A DNA stretch of 64,000 nucleotides from Gordonia hydrophobica NBRC 16057 (lineage in GTDB: Bacteria; Actinomycetota; Actinomycetes; Mycobacteriales; Mycobacteriaceae), in assembly GCF_001592365.1 (NCBI RefSeq), contig NZ_BCWU01000015.1:1-64000 (forward strand), given 5' to 3'. Below, piece by piece: positions 42,027-50,794 of this stretch. Position numbers and translations under genes: made by a program. The notes below the pieces were generated by a model, which saw only the letters and a program-made list of their open reading frames with translations, was not told the DNA's origin and ran no database searches. Positions within the stretch are counted from its first letter, which is position 1; every line of letters starts with the position of its first letter.

Positions 42027-43223
42027 ATGCCGCTTAGAGATGAACATCAGATCGTGTCGGTCGATGACCACTTGGTCGAACACCCCCGTGTATGGCAGGA
42101 CCGGCTGCCTGAGCGCTTCAAGGAAGCCGGTCCGCGCATCATCGAGGTCGACAACAAGCACCTGTGGACCTACGACGATCAGGTCTTCCCCACCATCGGC
42201 CTCAACGCGGTGGCGGGAAAGCCGCCGGAGGAGTGGGGAATGGATCCGGTGCGCTACGAGGACATGATCCCCGGGTGCTACGACCCGGCGGCACGCGTCA
42301 AGGACATGGACCTTGACGGGGTCCAGGCGGCGTTGTGCTTCCCGTCGTTTCCCGGTTTCGGAGGCGGCACGTTCTTCCGGGCCAAGGACAAGGAACTGGC
42401 CTACCACTGTGTCCAGGCATGGAACGACTTCTACATCGACGAGTGGTGCGGAACTGCCCCGGACCGCTTCATCCCGATGGCGATCCTGCCCGTGTGGGAT
42501 ATCGAGCTGACGGTGGCCGAGGCCAAACGCGTTATCGCCAAGGGGGCGCGCACCGTGTCGTTCCCGGACAGCCCTGTACCGCTCGGGCTGCCGTCGCTGC
42601 ATTCCGACCACTGGGACCCGCTGTGGGCGGTGCTCAGCGAGGCCGGGGTTCCGGTATCGCAGCACTTCGGCTCCGGCTCCTATGTGCCGGGCTTCTCGTT
42701 CTCGTCGATGGCGCCCGTCGCAGGCCAGATGACGATGCCCGACGCGCCGTTTGCGGTTGCCATCACCCTCTTCTCCTCGAACCTGATGTGGACGACGGTC
42801 GACTGGCTGTTCTCCGGGAAGCTGCAGCAGTTCCCGGATCTGCAGATCAGCCTTGCCGAGGGTGGCGTCGGTTGGGTGCCATACATCCTCGAGCGGTCGG
42901 ACTTCGTCTGGGAGCGTCACCGTCACTATCAGGACATCGACTTCGATGCGAAGCCGTCGGATCTGTTCCGGCAGCACTTCTGGGGGTGCTTCATCGACGA
43001 CGACTTCGGCGTGAAGAACCGGTACGCGATCGGCGTGGACCGGATGACCCTGGAGGTCGACTACCCGCACTCGGACTCCAACTGGCCGAACTCGCGCAAG
43101 CGTGCCGCCGAAGTGCTCGCCGAGGTGCCGGATGATGAGTGCTCGCTGATCGTGGAACAGAACGCTCGCCGCATGCTGAGTTTCCCGCGCGTCGCGACCC
43201 GTGAGGCTGCCACTGTCAGCTGA
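42027..43223 (+). CDS. Amidohydrolase-family (ACMSD-like) metal-dependent hydrolase or decarboxylase
   Basis: This 398-residue protein is of the amidohydrolase-2 fold. VSVDDHLVEHP gives the first metal motif (DDH and a near His), VSQHFGSGS another His, and LEVDYPHSDSNWP the terminal Asp with PHSD. Members include ACMSD, gamma-resorcylate decarboxylase and many uncharacterised actinobacterial proteins in steroid or aromatic clusters. The ATG at 42027 follows GAGGAAATCCG. It could decarboxylate or hydrolyse a ring-derived acid. A related but clearly different copy is at 60029-61246. Confidence 0.85.
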   Translation: MPLRDEHQIVSVDDHLVEHPRVWQDRLPERFKEAGPRIIEVDNKHLWTYDDQVFPTIGLNAVAGKPPEEWGMDPVRYEDMIPGCYDPAARVKDMDLDGVQAALCFPSFPGFGGGTFFRAKDKELAYHCVQAWNDFYIDEWCGTAPDRFIPMAILPVWDIELTVAEAKRVIAKGARTVSFPDSPVPLGLPSLHSDHWDPLWAVLSEAGVPVSQHFGSGSYVPGFSFSSMAPVAGQMTMPDAPFAVAITLFSSNLMWTTVDWLFSGKLQQFPDLQISLAEGGVGWVPYILERSDFVWERHRHYQDIDFDAKPSDLFRQHFWGCFIDDDFGVKNRYAIGVDRMTLEVDYPHSDSNWPNSRKRAAEVLAEVPDDECSLIVEQNARRMLSFPRVATREAATVS

Positions 43224-43255
43224 TCGGTCCTGCGAGAGGCCGGCGGTGTCAACCG

Positions 43256-43312
43256 CAGTAGCGATGACGCAGGTGCCACGCGCCGGTGTGTACGTTTGCG
43301 TCATCGCTACTG
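43256..43312 (+). repeat. 16-bp perfect stem with a 25-nt loop between codirectional genes
   Basis: CAGTAGCGATGACGCA (43256-43271) and TGCGTCATCGCTACTG (43297-43312) are exact reverse complements. The loop has possible internal pairing. It follows the amidohydrolase stop by 33 bp and precedes a small gene, so it may be a terminator or a stable RNA structure. Confidence 0.6.
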
Positions 43313-43411
43313 TGACCTTTCGGACGCACGAGAGCAAGCAGTATTTCAGACTGAACGACCCCGTCCCACATCGGTCGTCGGCGTGATCGGGAGATGATCA
43401 AGGAGGCGATT

Positions 43412-43714
43412 ATGGGCATATTCGATGGCCCCGGAGCCGACCACTCGGGTCCTCCGGAGCGTGAAGAGGTAGATGATCACGACCTGCTGACCTATGGGGA
43501 GGCGGGCGTGCGGCTGTACCACGAGGTAGACAAGCAGCGGAGACTCGTTGCGGAGCTCGAGTCCGTGGGCGCCGAACCAGGCGCGATCACGTACGCGCGG
43601 GATCGGTTGATCGCGCTCGAGGCCGCTCAGGAACGCAATCGTCGAGCGCCGATCAACGACGAGAACTTCGAGTCGTTCTTCGGCTACAAGGGCACCGCTC
43701 GACGTAATACGTGA
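43412..43714 (+). CDS. Small conserved actinobacterial protein, function unknown
   Basis: This 100-residue charged protein begins MGIFDGPGADHSGPPEREEVDD and continues with a helical LLTYGEAGVRLYHEVDKQRRLVAELE. It ends NFESFFGYKGTARRNT. I recall similar small proteins next to acyl-CoA metabolism genes, sometimes mislabelled acyl-CoA synthase; no such domain is visible. The start is set at ATG 43412 because AAGGAGG lies 5-8 bases upstream; an ATG at 43394 has none. A strong hairpin ends the unit. Confidence 0.7.
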   Translation: MGIFDGPGADHSGPPEREEVDDHDLLTYGEAGVRLYHEVDKQRRLVAELESVGAEPGAITYARDRLIALEAAQERNRRAPINDENFESFFGYKGTARRNT

Positions 43715-43733
43715 GGTCGCGACGGCGAGAGCA

Positions 43734-43775
43734 AATCGGCCTGTGCGAGTGGATCACCACTTGCACAGGCCGATT
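43734..43775. terminator. Long hairpin between convergent small protein and ACAD genes
   Basis: AATCGGCCTGTGC (43734-43746) pairs with GCACAGGCCGATT (43763-43775), and an inner AGTGG/CCACT stem closes on a 4-nt loop, giving about 18 pairs with one mismatch. It lies between convergent genes and should act on both strands. Confidence 0.72.
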
Positions 43776-43796
43776 CCCGTCGGCATGGACGGTTGT

Positions 43797-44810
43797 TCAG
43801 TTGCGGTGCCAGGCCATCATCGACGGCAGTGCCCGGTCGGGTGCGTAGATGTCGAAGACACGGTCGGCGAGCCCACGTTCGAGTTGGTGGTAGGACCCCG
43901 CGAGGGCATCGATCTGGAAGGCGCGCCCGACGTAGCGGTGCAGTGGATGCTCAGCCGTGAGTCCGATCGCACCGCAGACCTGCAGGGCGACGTCGGCGAC
44001 CCCGCGGGTGGCGCGGCCCGCGGCCGCCTTGGCAGCCTGGGCGGGGAGCCGGCCGCCGAACATCCATGCTTCGGTGACCAGTGCGTCGGCGCCTTCGAGC
44101 TGCGCGTGGGCCTGGGCCAGCGCATGCCGAGGCGACTGGAATGCACCGATCGGCGTCCCGTACTGGGCGCGGACGGTGACCTGATCGATGGCGATGCGCA
44201 GGATCTCCCGAGCGATGGCCACCGATTCAGTCGCCAGCGAACGATGTGCCGCAGCGATCGCGCGGTTCCACTCGGTTGATGCCTCCGTCAGCGGTCCGGT
44301 CAACGGCCCGCGGACAGACGTCCAGTAGGTGGATGCGTCGAATGTGTTGAGGCGCTCGCTGACCAACTCGTCGCCGTCGACGACACCGATCGACACCGTT
44401 CCCATGGTGCCGGCGACGGGGACGACGAGGCGTTCGCCCGGAACCAGTGGCCCGAGGACGATCCCGGAGACCTGTGAACTGTCCGAACGCGGCGTGTATC
44501 CGTCGCTTGCGGCGGGCAGCACAACCCGAGTGGCGCCGCGCAGCGGCAGCGGTGAGAGTTCGGCGAGCATCACCCGGTCCAGGCAGTCCGTCTGCGCCAG
44601 AGACTGCCCTTGCGCGCGGAAAAGGACGCGGTCGGCGTCGATCGGGTACTGGCCGACGATGTCGGCCCAGCCCAGTTCATCGAGCCGGGGCGCGACTGCC
44701 GTGTGCTCTTCGGTCTCCGCGGACTGGCCTGCTGCGATGTCGCCGAACAGCCGCATCACCGCTTCCTCGACCATCGGCCACGTTTCATCGACCGGGGTGT
44801 TGTTGCTCAT
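43797..44810 (-). CDS. Acyl-CoA dehydrogenase short subunit (degenerate)
   Basis: This 337-residue ACAD-like protein has a shortened N-terminal and middle part. The C-terminal helices are VRAQYGTPIGAFQSPRHALA and QVCGAIGLTAEHPLHRYVGRAFQID. It retains the Arg/Gln-Phe motif that packs against FAD but has no obvious catalytic Glu. Its ATG overlaps the long ACAD stop (ATGA), so the two are almost surely subunits of one alpha2beta2 enzyme like FadE28-FadE29. This is the second such pair in the window. Confidence 0.82.
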   Translation of the reverse strand: MSNNTPVDETWPMVEEAVMRLFGDIAAGQSAETEEHTAVAPRLDELGWADIVGQYPIDADRVLFRAQGQSLAQTDCLDRVMLAELSPLPLRGATRVVLPAASDGYTPRSDSSQVSGIVLGPLVPGERLVVPVAGTMGTVSIGVVDGDELVSERLNTFDASTYWTSVRGPLTGPLTEASTEWNRAIAAAHRSLATESVAIAREILRIAIDQVTVRAQYGTPIGAFQSPRHALAQAHAQLEGADALVTEAWMFGGRLPAQAAKAAAGRATRGVADVALQVCGAIGLTAEHPLHRYVGRAFQIDALAGSYHQLERGLADRVFDIYAPDRALPSMMAWHRN

Positions 44811-45988
44811 CGCTTCTCCTTAGGCAGTCGTAGCAGGTGATCGGCGATGATCCCGCGTTGAACCTCGGCGGATCCGCCCATCACGGTCCCAGCCCGTGTG
44901 TACCACCACTCGGCTCGAAGGGAATCGAGTTCCGCCGCGTCGACATCGGGGCGTCCACCCACCATCTGATCTCGCCGAACGTCGAGGACGAGATCGTTCA
45001 CGGCCTTCTCGGCAGTGCCGAACAGTAGCTTGTCGACGCTGCTTTCGGGTCCGACGATCTCGCCACGGGCGAGACGCCGCACAGTCTCGGCGGTGCGCGC
45101 CTGCGCGCAGACGACCTGGATGTAGATCTCTCCGAAACGCGCGCGGTCTGCGGTCGAACCCGCAGTGACCATGTACTCACGGAGCCGGCCCAACTCGGTC
45201 ATCGCCTTGTTCAGTACCGCGTAACCGTACATGCCGCGCTCGTACTGCATGAGGTACATGGTTACCGCCCAGCCGCCGTCGATCTCGCCGATGACGCGCT
45301 CGCGCGGCACGTGTACGTCGTCGAAGAAGATCTCGGCGAGTTCGCGCCGGCCGCTCGCTAGGGCGATCGGCCGGACGGTGACGCCGGGGGTGTCGGTGTC
45401 GACGAGGACCATGGTCAGACCCCGGTGGCGACTCTCGGGCGTCCCGGTGCGGACCAGCGCGACGACCCGGCGAGCGGTCGGTCCCTGACTTGTCCAGATC
45501 TTCTGACCGTTGATCACCAGTTCGTCGCCGTCAACCGAGGCGCGGGTCCGCAGGCTCGCCAGGTCGCTGCCGGACTCGGGTTCGGAGAACGACTGTCCCC
45601 ACCATTCGCTGCCGTCGAGGTAACCGGAAAGGTACTGCGACGCGAGATCAGGTGCGAAGTGGATCAGCGCGGGCCCCAGAGTCTCCAGGGTCCAATGCTG
45701 TGCCGGGATCGGCAGCATCGCGGCACCGATCTCCTCGTAGTAGACGGCGCGGTGGATCTCGTCGCCGCCCAACCCGCCGACCTCGACGGGCCAACCGAGC
45801 CGGTTCCAGCCCTGCGCGTACAACTCGGCCAGCACCTTCGAGCCGAAGGCGAGTTCGTCCTCAGCCGAAGTGAAGGAAACCGCGCGCCACTGATCCGCCC
45901 AGGACAACTCCTGGAGATAGCGGCGGAAATCGCGGCGATACCGCGACACGTCGGCCCGATACTCCGCGGCATTGTCGACGGCGTTCAT
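44807..45988 (-). CDS. Acyl-CoA dehydrogenase long subunit
   Basis: This 393-residue ACAD has GWPVEVGGLGGDEI, GQSFSEPESGSDLASL, INGQKIWTSQGPTARR and MGGSAEVQRGIIADHLLRLPKE. The ATG at 45988 is preceded by GGAGGG. It pairs with the overlapping short subunit downstream. A hairpin and 150 bp separate it from the MaoC hydratase gene upstream on the same strand. The pair may introduce the double bond that MaoC then hydrates. Confidence 0.9.
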   Translation of the reverse strand: MNAVDNAAEYRADVSRYRRDFRRYLQELSWADQWRAVSFTSAEDELAFGSKVLAELYAQGWNRLGWPVEVGGLGGDEIHRAVYYEEIGAAMLPIPAQHWTLETLGPALIHFAPDLASQYLSGYLDGSEWWGQSFSEPESGSDLASLRTRASVDGDELVINGQKIWTSQGPTARRVVALVRTGTPESRHRGLTMVLVDTDTPGVTVRPIALASGRRELAEIFFDDVHVPRERVIGEIDGGWAVTMYLMQYERGMYGYAVLNKAMTELGRLREYMVTAGSTADRARFGEIYIQVVCAQARTAETVRRLARGEIVGPESSVDKLLFGTAEKAVNDLVLDVRRDQMVGGRPDVDAAELDSLRAEWWYTRAGTVMGGSAEVQRGIIADHLLRLPKEKR

Positions 45989-46087
45989 GATCTGCCCTCC
46001 GGATCATAGGTGGCTTCGGGTAGCCGGCAGGTCGTATCCCCGGTGCCGGGGAGTCTAGTGCTGCACACGGCCCGGCTGCGGTGCAAC

Positions 46088-46110
46088 GGCCCCGGCCGGC
46101 TGCCGGGGCC
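46088..46110 (-). terminator. GC-rich hairpin between MaoC and ACAD genes
   Basis: GGCCCCGGC (46088-46096) and GCCGGGGCC (46102-46110) form a 9-bp stem with a 5-nt loop, 30 bp after the MaoC stop on the minus strand. It could end or attenuate the ligase-MaoC transcript before the ACAD pair. Confidence 0.55.
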
Positions 46111-46139
46111 GGCATTCACCGTGCCTCCGCGACTGCCCG

Positions 46140-46616
46140 TCACGGCAGCTGTGGGGTGTTGAAGATGTTGCGGCTGATCAGGTCGGCGACGAGCGCCGGC
46201 TTATCTGCACCGTCGAGCTCGACGGTGTGCCGCACGGTCAGGTTCACGGTGACCTCGTCGACCGGATCGACTTCGACGAGTTCTGAGCGCACGCGAATCC
46301 GGCTCCCCGGGGTGACCGGCGACAGGAAACGAACACGATTGAGACCGTAGTTGATTCCCATCTTGCGGTTGTCGACCTGGTAGTTGTCCTTGCTCAGCGA
46401 CGGGATGAGCGAGAGAGTCAGGAACCCATGGGCGATGGTCGCTCCGTACGGGCTTTCGGTGGCGGCACGCTCGGTGTCGACGTGGATCCACTGGTGGTCG
46501 TCGGTGACGTCGGCGAATCCGTCGATGCGAGCCTGGTCGACGGTTACCCAGCGGCTGACGCCCAGGGTCTCACCCCGGGCGCTCACCGCGTCGGCCACTG
46601 ATGTGATGGTTCTCAT
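46140..46616 (-). CDS. MaoC-like (R)-specific enoyl-CoA hydratase
   Basis: This 158-residue single-hotdog protein has the hydratase-2 active-site motif in FADVTDDHQWIHVD (Asp and His) and the helix segment GATIAHGFLTLSLIPSL. The line GINYGLNRVRFLSPVTPG is typical of NodN/MaoC proteins. It hydrates a trans-2-enoyl-CoA to the (3R)-hydroxy form. It is 36 bp after the ligase gene. The MFE-2-like SDR at 35486-36409 could carry out the next oxidation, an inference from stereochemistry only. Confidence 0.88.
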   Translation of the reverse strand: MRTITSVADAVSARGETLGVSRWVTVDQARIDGFADVTDDHQWIHVDTERAATESPYGATIAHGFLTLSLIPSLSKDNYQVDNRKMGINYGLNRVRFLSPVTPGSRIRVRSELVEVDPVDEVTVNLTVRHTVELDGADKPALVADLISRNIFNTPQLP

Positions 46617-46652
46617 GTGTACTGTCGGTCCTTCGTCGGTTCGATAGGTGGG

Positions 46653-48185
46653 TTAGGGCGTTCGGGCGGGTGTCGAGTCGGAAGACACAGCCGGGTTCGT
46701 GCGGAGATCGTCGACGATACTGCGGCGCAACACTTTGCCGGTGGCCGTGGTCGGCAGCTCATCGGCGAGCACGATACGGTCAGGCGTGCGTGAGCCGCGC
46801 AGAGCGTCGCGAACGAACGCTCGAAGCTCGTCGGGCTCGGCGGTCGTGTCCGGGGCGGGCACCACCACCGCGACGATGATCTGACCCCACTGCGGATCTT
46901 CCACTCCGACAACGGCCACGTCTGCGACGTCGGGGTGTTCTACGAGTACCGACTCGATCTCGGCGGGGGCGATGTTCTCGCCGCCACGGATGATCGTGTC
47001 GTCCATGCGCCCGCTGATGAAGATGTACCCGTCCTCGTCGCGCTCGGCGAGATCCTTGGTGGCGAACCAGCCGTCGTCGTCGAGTACTGAGCCCAGTTCG
47101 TCGTACCTCCCCGACACCTGGTCACCACGCACGTACAGTTCGCCGGGATACCCGGCCGGCAGGTCAGTGCCATCGGCGGCGCGGATAGCGATCTCGATGC
47201 CGGGAACGGACTGCCCGACCGATCCCAGCCGGCGGGCGATCGCCGGATCGTCGGTGTCGAGGGCGGCGCGGTGGTCGTCGGGCGTGAGGACCGCGATCGT
47301 CGAGCTGGTCTCGGTGAGTCCGTAGGCGTTCACGAATCCGACGTGCGGCAGGAGCTCGATGGCGCGGCGCACCAACGGTAGGGCGACCTTGGAGCCGCCG
47401 TAGGCCAACGACGTGAGCGACGGCAGCGTGGCGCCGGTGCGCTCGAGTTCCGCGACGATACGAGCCAGCATCGTGGGTACCACCGTGGCACTGGTGACGT
47501 GTTCCTGCTCGATGAGCCGTACCCATTCGGTGGGGTCGAAGTTCCGCAGGTAGACGATCCGGCGGCCGGCATAGAGGTTGGAGAGGACCGCGCTGACGCC
47601 GGCGATGTGATACGGCGGTACACACACCAGGCTCGCGTCGTCGGCGGTCATCGAGGCGAACTCGACGGTCTGCATGATGTAGCTCGCGAGGTTGGCACCC
47701 GACAGCTGCACCGCTTTGGGACGCGAGGTGGTGCCGGAGGTGAACAGCACCACCGCGGGGGCGTCCGGGTCGGCGAACTCGTCGACCGGATCGGTGTCAT
47801 GGGCGCGGGCGAGGAACTCTCCCGACTCGATGGGGGGAATCGCTGTTCCCGCCGAGGCGGCGACGTCGAGGTAGTCGAGGTCGGCGATGACCAGGGGCTG
47901 GTCGAGTCGGCCGATGAGCTCGTGCAGTCCCTGCGTCGACAACCGGTAGTTCAACGGCGTGTACGGGACGGCTGCGCGTCCCGATGCCAGCATGCTGACC
48001 GCGAGGTCCGCGCCGCCGGTGCCGATGTAGACGACATGCCGCGCGCCGGAGTCGGCGATCACACCCGCGCCACCGCCGGCGAGGGATGCGAGGTCGGCCA
48101 CGGTCAGCCGCAGCTCGTCGGACACGATGGCGACGCGGTCGGGATGATCGGCGACGGCCATCTCCAAGACCAGATTCATCGACAT
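46653..48185 (-). CDS. Acyl-CoA ligase (FadD-like)
   Basis: This 510-residue ANL ligase has LFTSGTTSRPKAVQ as P-loop, PPYHIAGVSAVL, NAYGLTETSST, FATKDLAERDEDG, and the C-terminal LPTTATGKVLRRSI with the catalytic Lys. Unusually, the common TGD(L/I) motif reads ATKDL. The ATG at 48185 follows AGGAG. It heads the minus-strand unit ligase-MaoC-ACAD pair. This set could activate an acid and carry it through one beta-oxidation turn. Confidence 0.9.
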   Translation of the reverse strand: MSMNLVLEMAVADHPDRVAIVSDELRLTVADLASLAGGGAGVIADSGARHVVYIGTGGADLAVSMLASGRAAVPYTPLNYRLSTQGLHELIGRLDQPLVIADLDYLDVAASAGTAIPPIESGEFLARAHDTDPVDEFADPDAPAVVLFTSGTTSRPKAVQLSGANLASYIMQTVEFASMTADDASLVCVPPYHIAGVSAVLSNLYAGRRIVYLRNFDPTEWVRLIEQEHVTSATVVPTMLARIVAELERTGATLPSLTSLAYGGSKVALPLVRRAIELLPHVGFVNAYGLTETSSTIAVLTPDDHRAALDTDDPAIARRLGSVGQSVPGIEIAIRAADGTDLPAGYPGELYVRGDQVSGRYDELGSVLDDDGWFATKDLAERDEDGYIFISGRMDDTIIRGGENIAPAEIESVLVEHPDVADVAVVGVEDPQWGQIIVAVVVPAPDTTAEPDELRAFVRDALRGSRTPDRIVLADELPTTATGKVLRRSIVDDLRTNPAVSSDSTPARTP

Positions 48186-48477
48186 GTCGTTCTCCTGTTC
48201 GTGGACTCGACGCAGTGGCCCACTGAGTGTGCCAGTATAGAGTAAAACAGATATATGATTCCATATCGAACGGGCGCTTCGGCTTCACTCGCCGTCCCTG
48301 CTCGCTAGATCGATACCGTTATATGTTTATCAACTAACTGGGGTCTGTGACCAGGTACCGGTGGCAGACGAGAGGAAGGGGAATGCAGATGCTTCTGCGG
48401 TGGAGCTCGGGTGGTGGCCGGAGGGTCGCCGGTCGGGGCGATGACCGAACCAGGCGATCGGCCGGGGCGGTGTCGCG
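48186..48477. promoter_or_regulatory. Divergent promoter region between ligase and ACAD operons
   Basis: This 292-bp stretch has AT-rich islands at 48235-48270 and 48308-48340, unlike the GC-rich surroundings. GATAT (48250-48254) and ATATC (48263-48267) form an inverted repeat near the ligase start. No gene is supported here. Confidence 0.4.
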
Positions 48478-49611
48478 GTGAACGCAGTGAACGTGTTGTC
48501 GGCCGCCGAGGCCGACGACCTTCGGCAGTCGGTGCGCGCGGTCTGCGATCGCTATGCGTCGTCCGACCGGGTGCGGGCCGCGGCGTTCAGCGCCGACGGA
48601 TTCGATCGGGAGCTCTGGGAGGTGCTTTGCACGCAGGTCGGCGTCGCCGGCATCGGACTCGAGGAATCGGCTGGTGGCGCGGGGTACGGGACGGCCGCGG
48701 TGTCGGTGGTCGGGTCGGAACTCGGCCGCTGCCTGGCCCCCGTGCCCTTCTACTCGTCGGTGGTTCTGGCTCAGTCCTTGCTCGCCGAGTCCGAGGACGA
48801 CGAGCTCATCGGCGAGGTGCTTCCAGGGCTGATGGCAGGTGAGCGGGTTGCGGCCGCGGTCATCAGCCCAGACGGTGGTGCATGGAGTCCTACCCGGATC
48901 TCGGTGAGTGTGAACGACTCGACGCTGGGAGGCCGTGCCGTTCATGTCCTGGGCGGGCCGTGGGTCACCGATCTGGTGGTTGTCGCTGAGGGGGACGCCG
49001 GACTGGAGGTGCATCATGTCGACGTCGCCGCCGCGGTCAGCGCCGGCACACTCGACATCACCCCGGAACGTGTCCTCGACGCCACCCGGCCGATGATCAC
49101 CGTACAGCTCAACCGAGTTCGCTCACGACGGGTCTCCGTCGGGTCGGTCGGCGCGCGCCTCGACGCCTACGCCGACCGTGCTCTGGCGGTGCTGACCGCC
49201 GAGCAAGTCGGTGCCAACGAGCGTGTGCTCGAGATGGCGGCGGACTACGCACGGGTGCGTGAACAGTTCGGGCGGCCGATCGGGAGTTTCCAGGCGATCA
49301 AGCACAAGTGCGCCGACATGCTCGTGGATCTCGAGCGCGCACGCTCCGCCTCGGCCGCAGCCATCGAGGCGGCCGACGCCGAGGGGCCGATCGCTGCTGA
49401 GCTGGAGTGGCGAGCCGCGATGGCCAAGGCTGTCTGCTCGGAGTCACTCCGGTCAGCGTCCCAGGCCAACATCCAGATTCACGGCGGCATCGGTTACACC
49501 TGGGAGAATGACGCTCAGCTCTACTTCAAGCGGGCCTGTACCGACGAGGTGATCCTGGGCGGGACCGGCCACCAGTGGGAAACGCTCGCCGCCCAGGCGA
49601 AGATCGTATGA
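48478..49611 (+). CDS. Acyl-CoA dehydrogenase short subunit
   Basis: This 377-residue ACAD-fold protein has a weak middle domain and clear C-terminal blocks, VREQFGRPIGSFQAIKHKCADM and IQIHGGIGYTWENDAQLYFKRA. The motifs match those of the short subunit at 5678-6706 and suggest the same role. The GTG start at 48478 has only a weak ribosome-binding site. It is followed after 13 bp by a long ACAD, forming the third such pair. The product is likely an alpha2beta2 flavoenzyme for a large acyl-CoA. Confidence 0.85.
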   Translation: MNAVNVLSAAEADDLRQSVRAVCDRYASSDRVRAAAFSADGFDRELWEVLCTQVGVAGIGLEESAGGAGYGTAAVSVVGSELGRCLAPVPFYSSVVLAQSLLAESEDDELIGEVLPGLMAGERVAAAVISPDGGAWSPTRISVSVNDSTLGGRAVHVLGGPWVTDLVVVAEGDAGLEVHHVDVAAAVSAGTLDITPERVLDATRPMITVQLNRVRSRRVSVGSVGARLDAYADRALAVLTAEQVGANERVLEMAADYARVREQFGRPIGSFQAIKHKCADMLVDLERARSASAAAIEAADAEGPIAAELEWRAAMAKAVCSESLRSASQANIQIHGGIGYTWENDAQLYFKRACTDEVILGGTGHQWETLAAQAKIV

Positions 49612-49624
49612 GGAGCCAGACACG

Positions 49625-50794
49625 ATGACCACCGATTTCCCGCGGCTGACGACGATCTTCGACCGCACCGACGATCCTGATCGGATCCGAGCCGAGATCC
49701 GCGACTTCCTGGACCAGGCACCGAAACCGCCGGGGTTGCGCGACTACGGCCCCACGCCGACGGCCAACGACGTCGAGCCGGGGCGGGCCTGGCATCGGCA
49801 TCTTGCCGAGAACGGTCTCACCTGCCTGCACTGGCCCAAGGAGTACGGTGGCGCCGACGCATCAGTGGTCGGGCAGGCGATCTTCGCCGAGGAAGCTGCT
49901 CGAGCCGGGGTCCCGCGCCAGTTGGGCATCACCGCCATCGACCTGGTCGGACCCGTCCTGCTCGCCTTCGGCACCCCGGAGCAGAAGGAAGCTCACCTCG
50001 AGTCGATCCGCACCGGAGACCACATCTGGTGCCAACTGTTCTCCGAGCCGGGTGCCGGCTCGGATCTGGCAGGAATCCGCACCACCGTCGAGCAACGCGA
50101 CGATGGACGGTGGGTGGTATCCGGTCAGAAGGTGTGGAGTTCGGCCGCCGCGTCGGCGGACTACGGCATTCTGCTCGCTCGCACCGGCCCGGACAAACAC
50201 AAGGGCCTGAGCGCCTTCATCGTCCCGATGAACGCGGACGGCGTGACCGTGCGGCCGTTGGTCCAACTCGATGGTGAGAGCAAGTTCAACGAGGTCTTCC
50301 TCGACGACGTCGTCCTCGACGCCCACGCGATCATAGGCGAACCCGGACAGGGTTGGGCGGTGGCCATGGTGACACTGGGACGGGAACGGCTGACCCTGGG
50401 TTCACAGGCAGTCTCCATGTTCCGGCTGCATGAGAAGCTGGTTGAGACCGCGACTGCACGCGGCAGCATGGACCCGGTGCTGGCTCGGTCGCTGACCACC
50501 CTGTGGGCACGACTCTGGCTGTTGCGGTACACCTGGCAGCGTGCCATCGAGTCCGGAGATCTCACCTCGCCGACGTTCTCGGTGCTCAAGTTGATGACCT
50601 CGGAGGCCGAACGCGACCTCGGTGATCTCGCCACCGACGTGCTGGGCACCGATGCGTGCATCGATCCGGCAGAGGATCCGCTGGTGCATGCCATGCTGGT
50701 GGGGCGTGCCCAGACGATCCTCGGTGGTACCAGTGAGATCCAACGGAACATCCTCGGCGAGCGGGTACTCGGACTGCCGAAGGAACCCCGGTGA
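49625..50794 (+). CDS. Acyl-CoA dehydrogenase long subunit
   Basis: This 389-residue ACAD has HWPKEYGGADASVVGQ, CQLFSEPGAGSDLAGI, VSGQKVWSSAAASADY, and GGTSEIQRNILGERVLGLPKEPR. The ATG at 49625 follows AGGAGCC. It is the partner of the preceding short subunit, and its stop overlaps the CoA-transferase start (GTGA). The DERFEEP-type catalytic Glu could not be placed by eye. The ending is nearly the same as that of the long subunit at 6723-7895. Confidence 0.9.
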   Translation: MTTDFPRLTTIFDRTDDPDRIRAEIRDFLDQAPKPPGLRDYGPTPTANDVEPGRAWHRHLAENGLTCLHWPKEYGGADASVVGQAIFAEEAARAGVPRQLGITAIDLVGPVLLAFGTPEQKEAHLESIRTGDHIWCQLFSEPGAGSDLAGIRTTVEQRDDGRWVVSGQKVWSSAAASADYGILLARTGPDKHKGLSAFIVPMNADGVTVRPLVQLDGESKFNEVFLDDVVLDAHAIIGEPGQGWAVAMVTLGRERLTLGSQAVSMFRLHEKLVETATARGSMDPVLARSLTTLWARLWLLRYTWQRAIESGDLTSPTFSVLKLMTSEAERDLGDLATDVLGTDACIDPAEDPLVHAMLVGRAQTILGGTSEIQRNILGERVLGLPKEPR

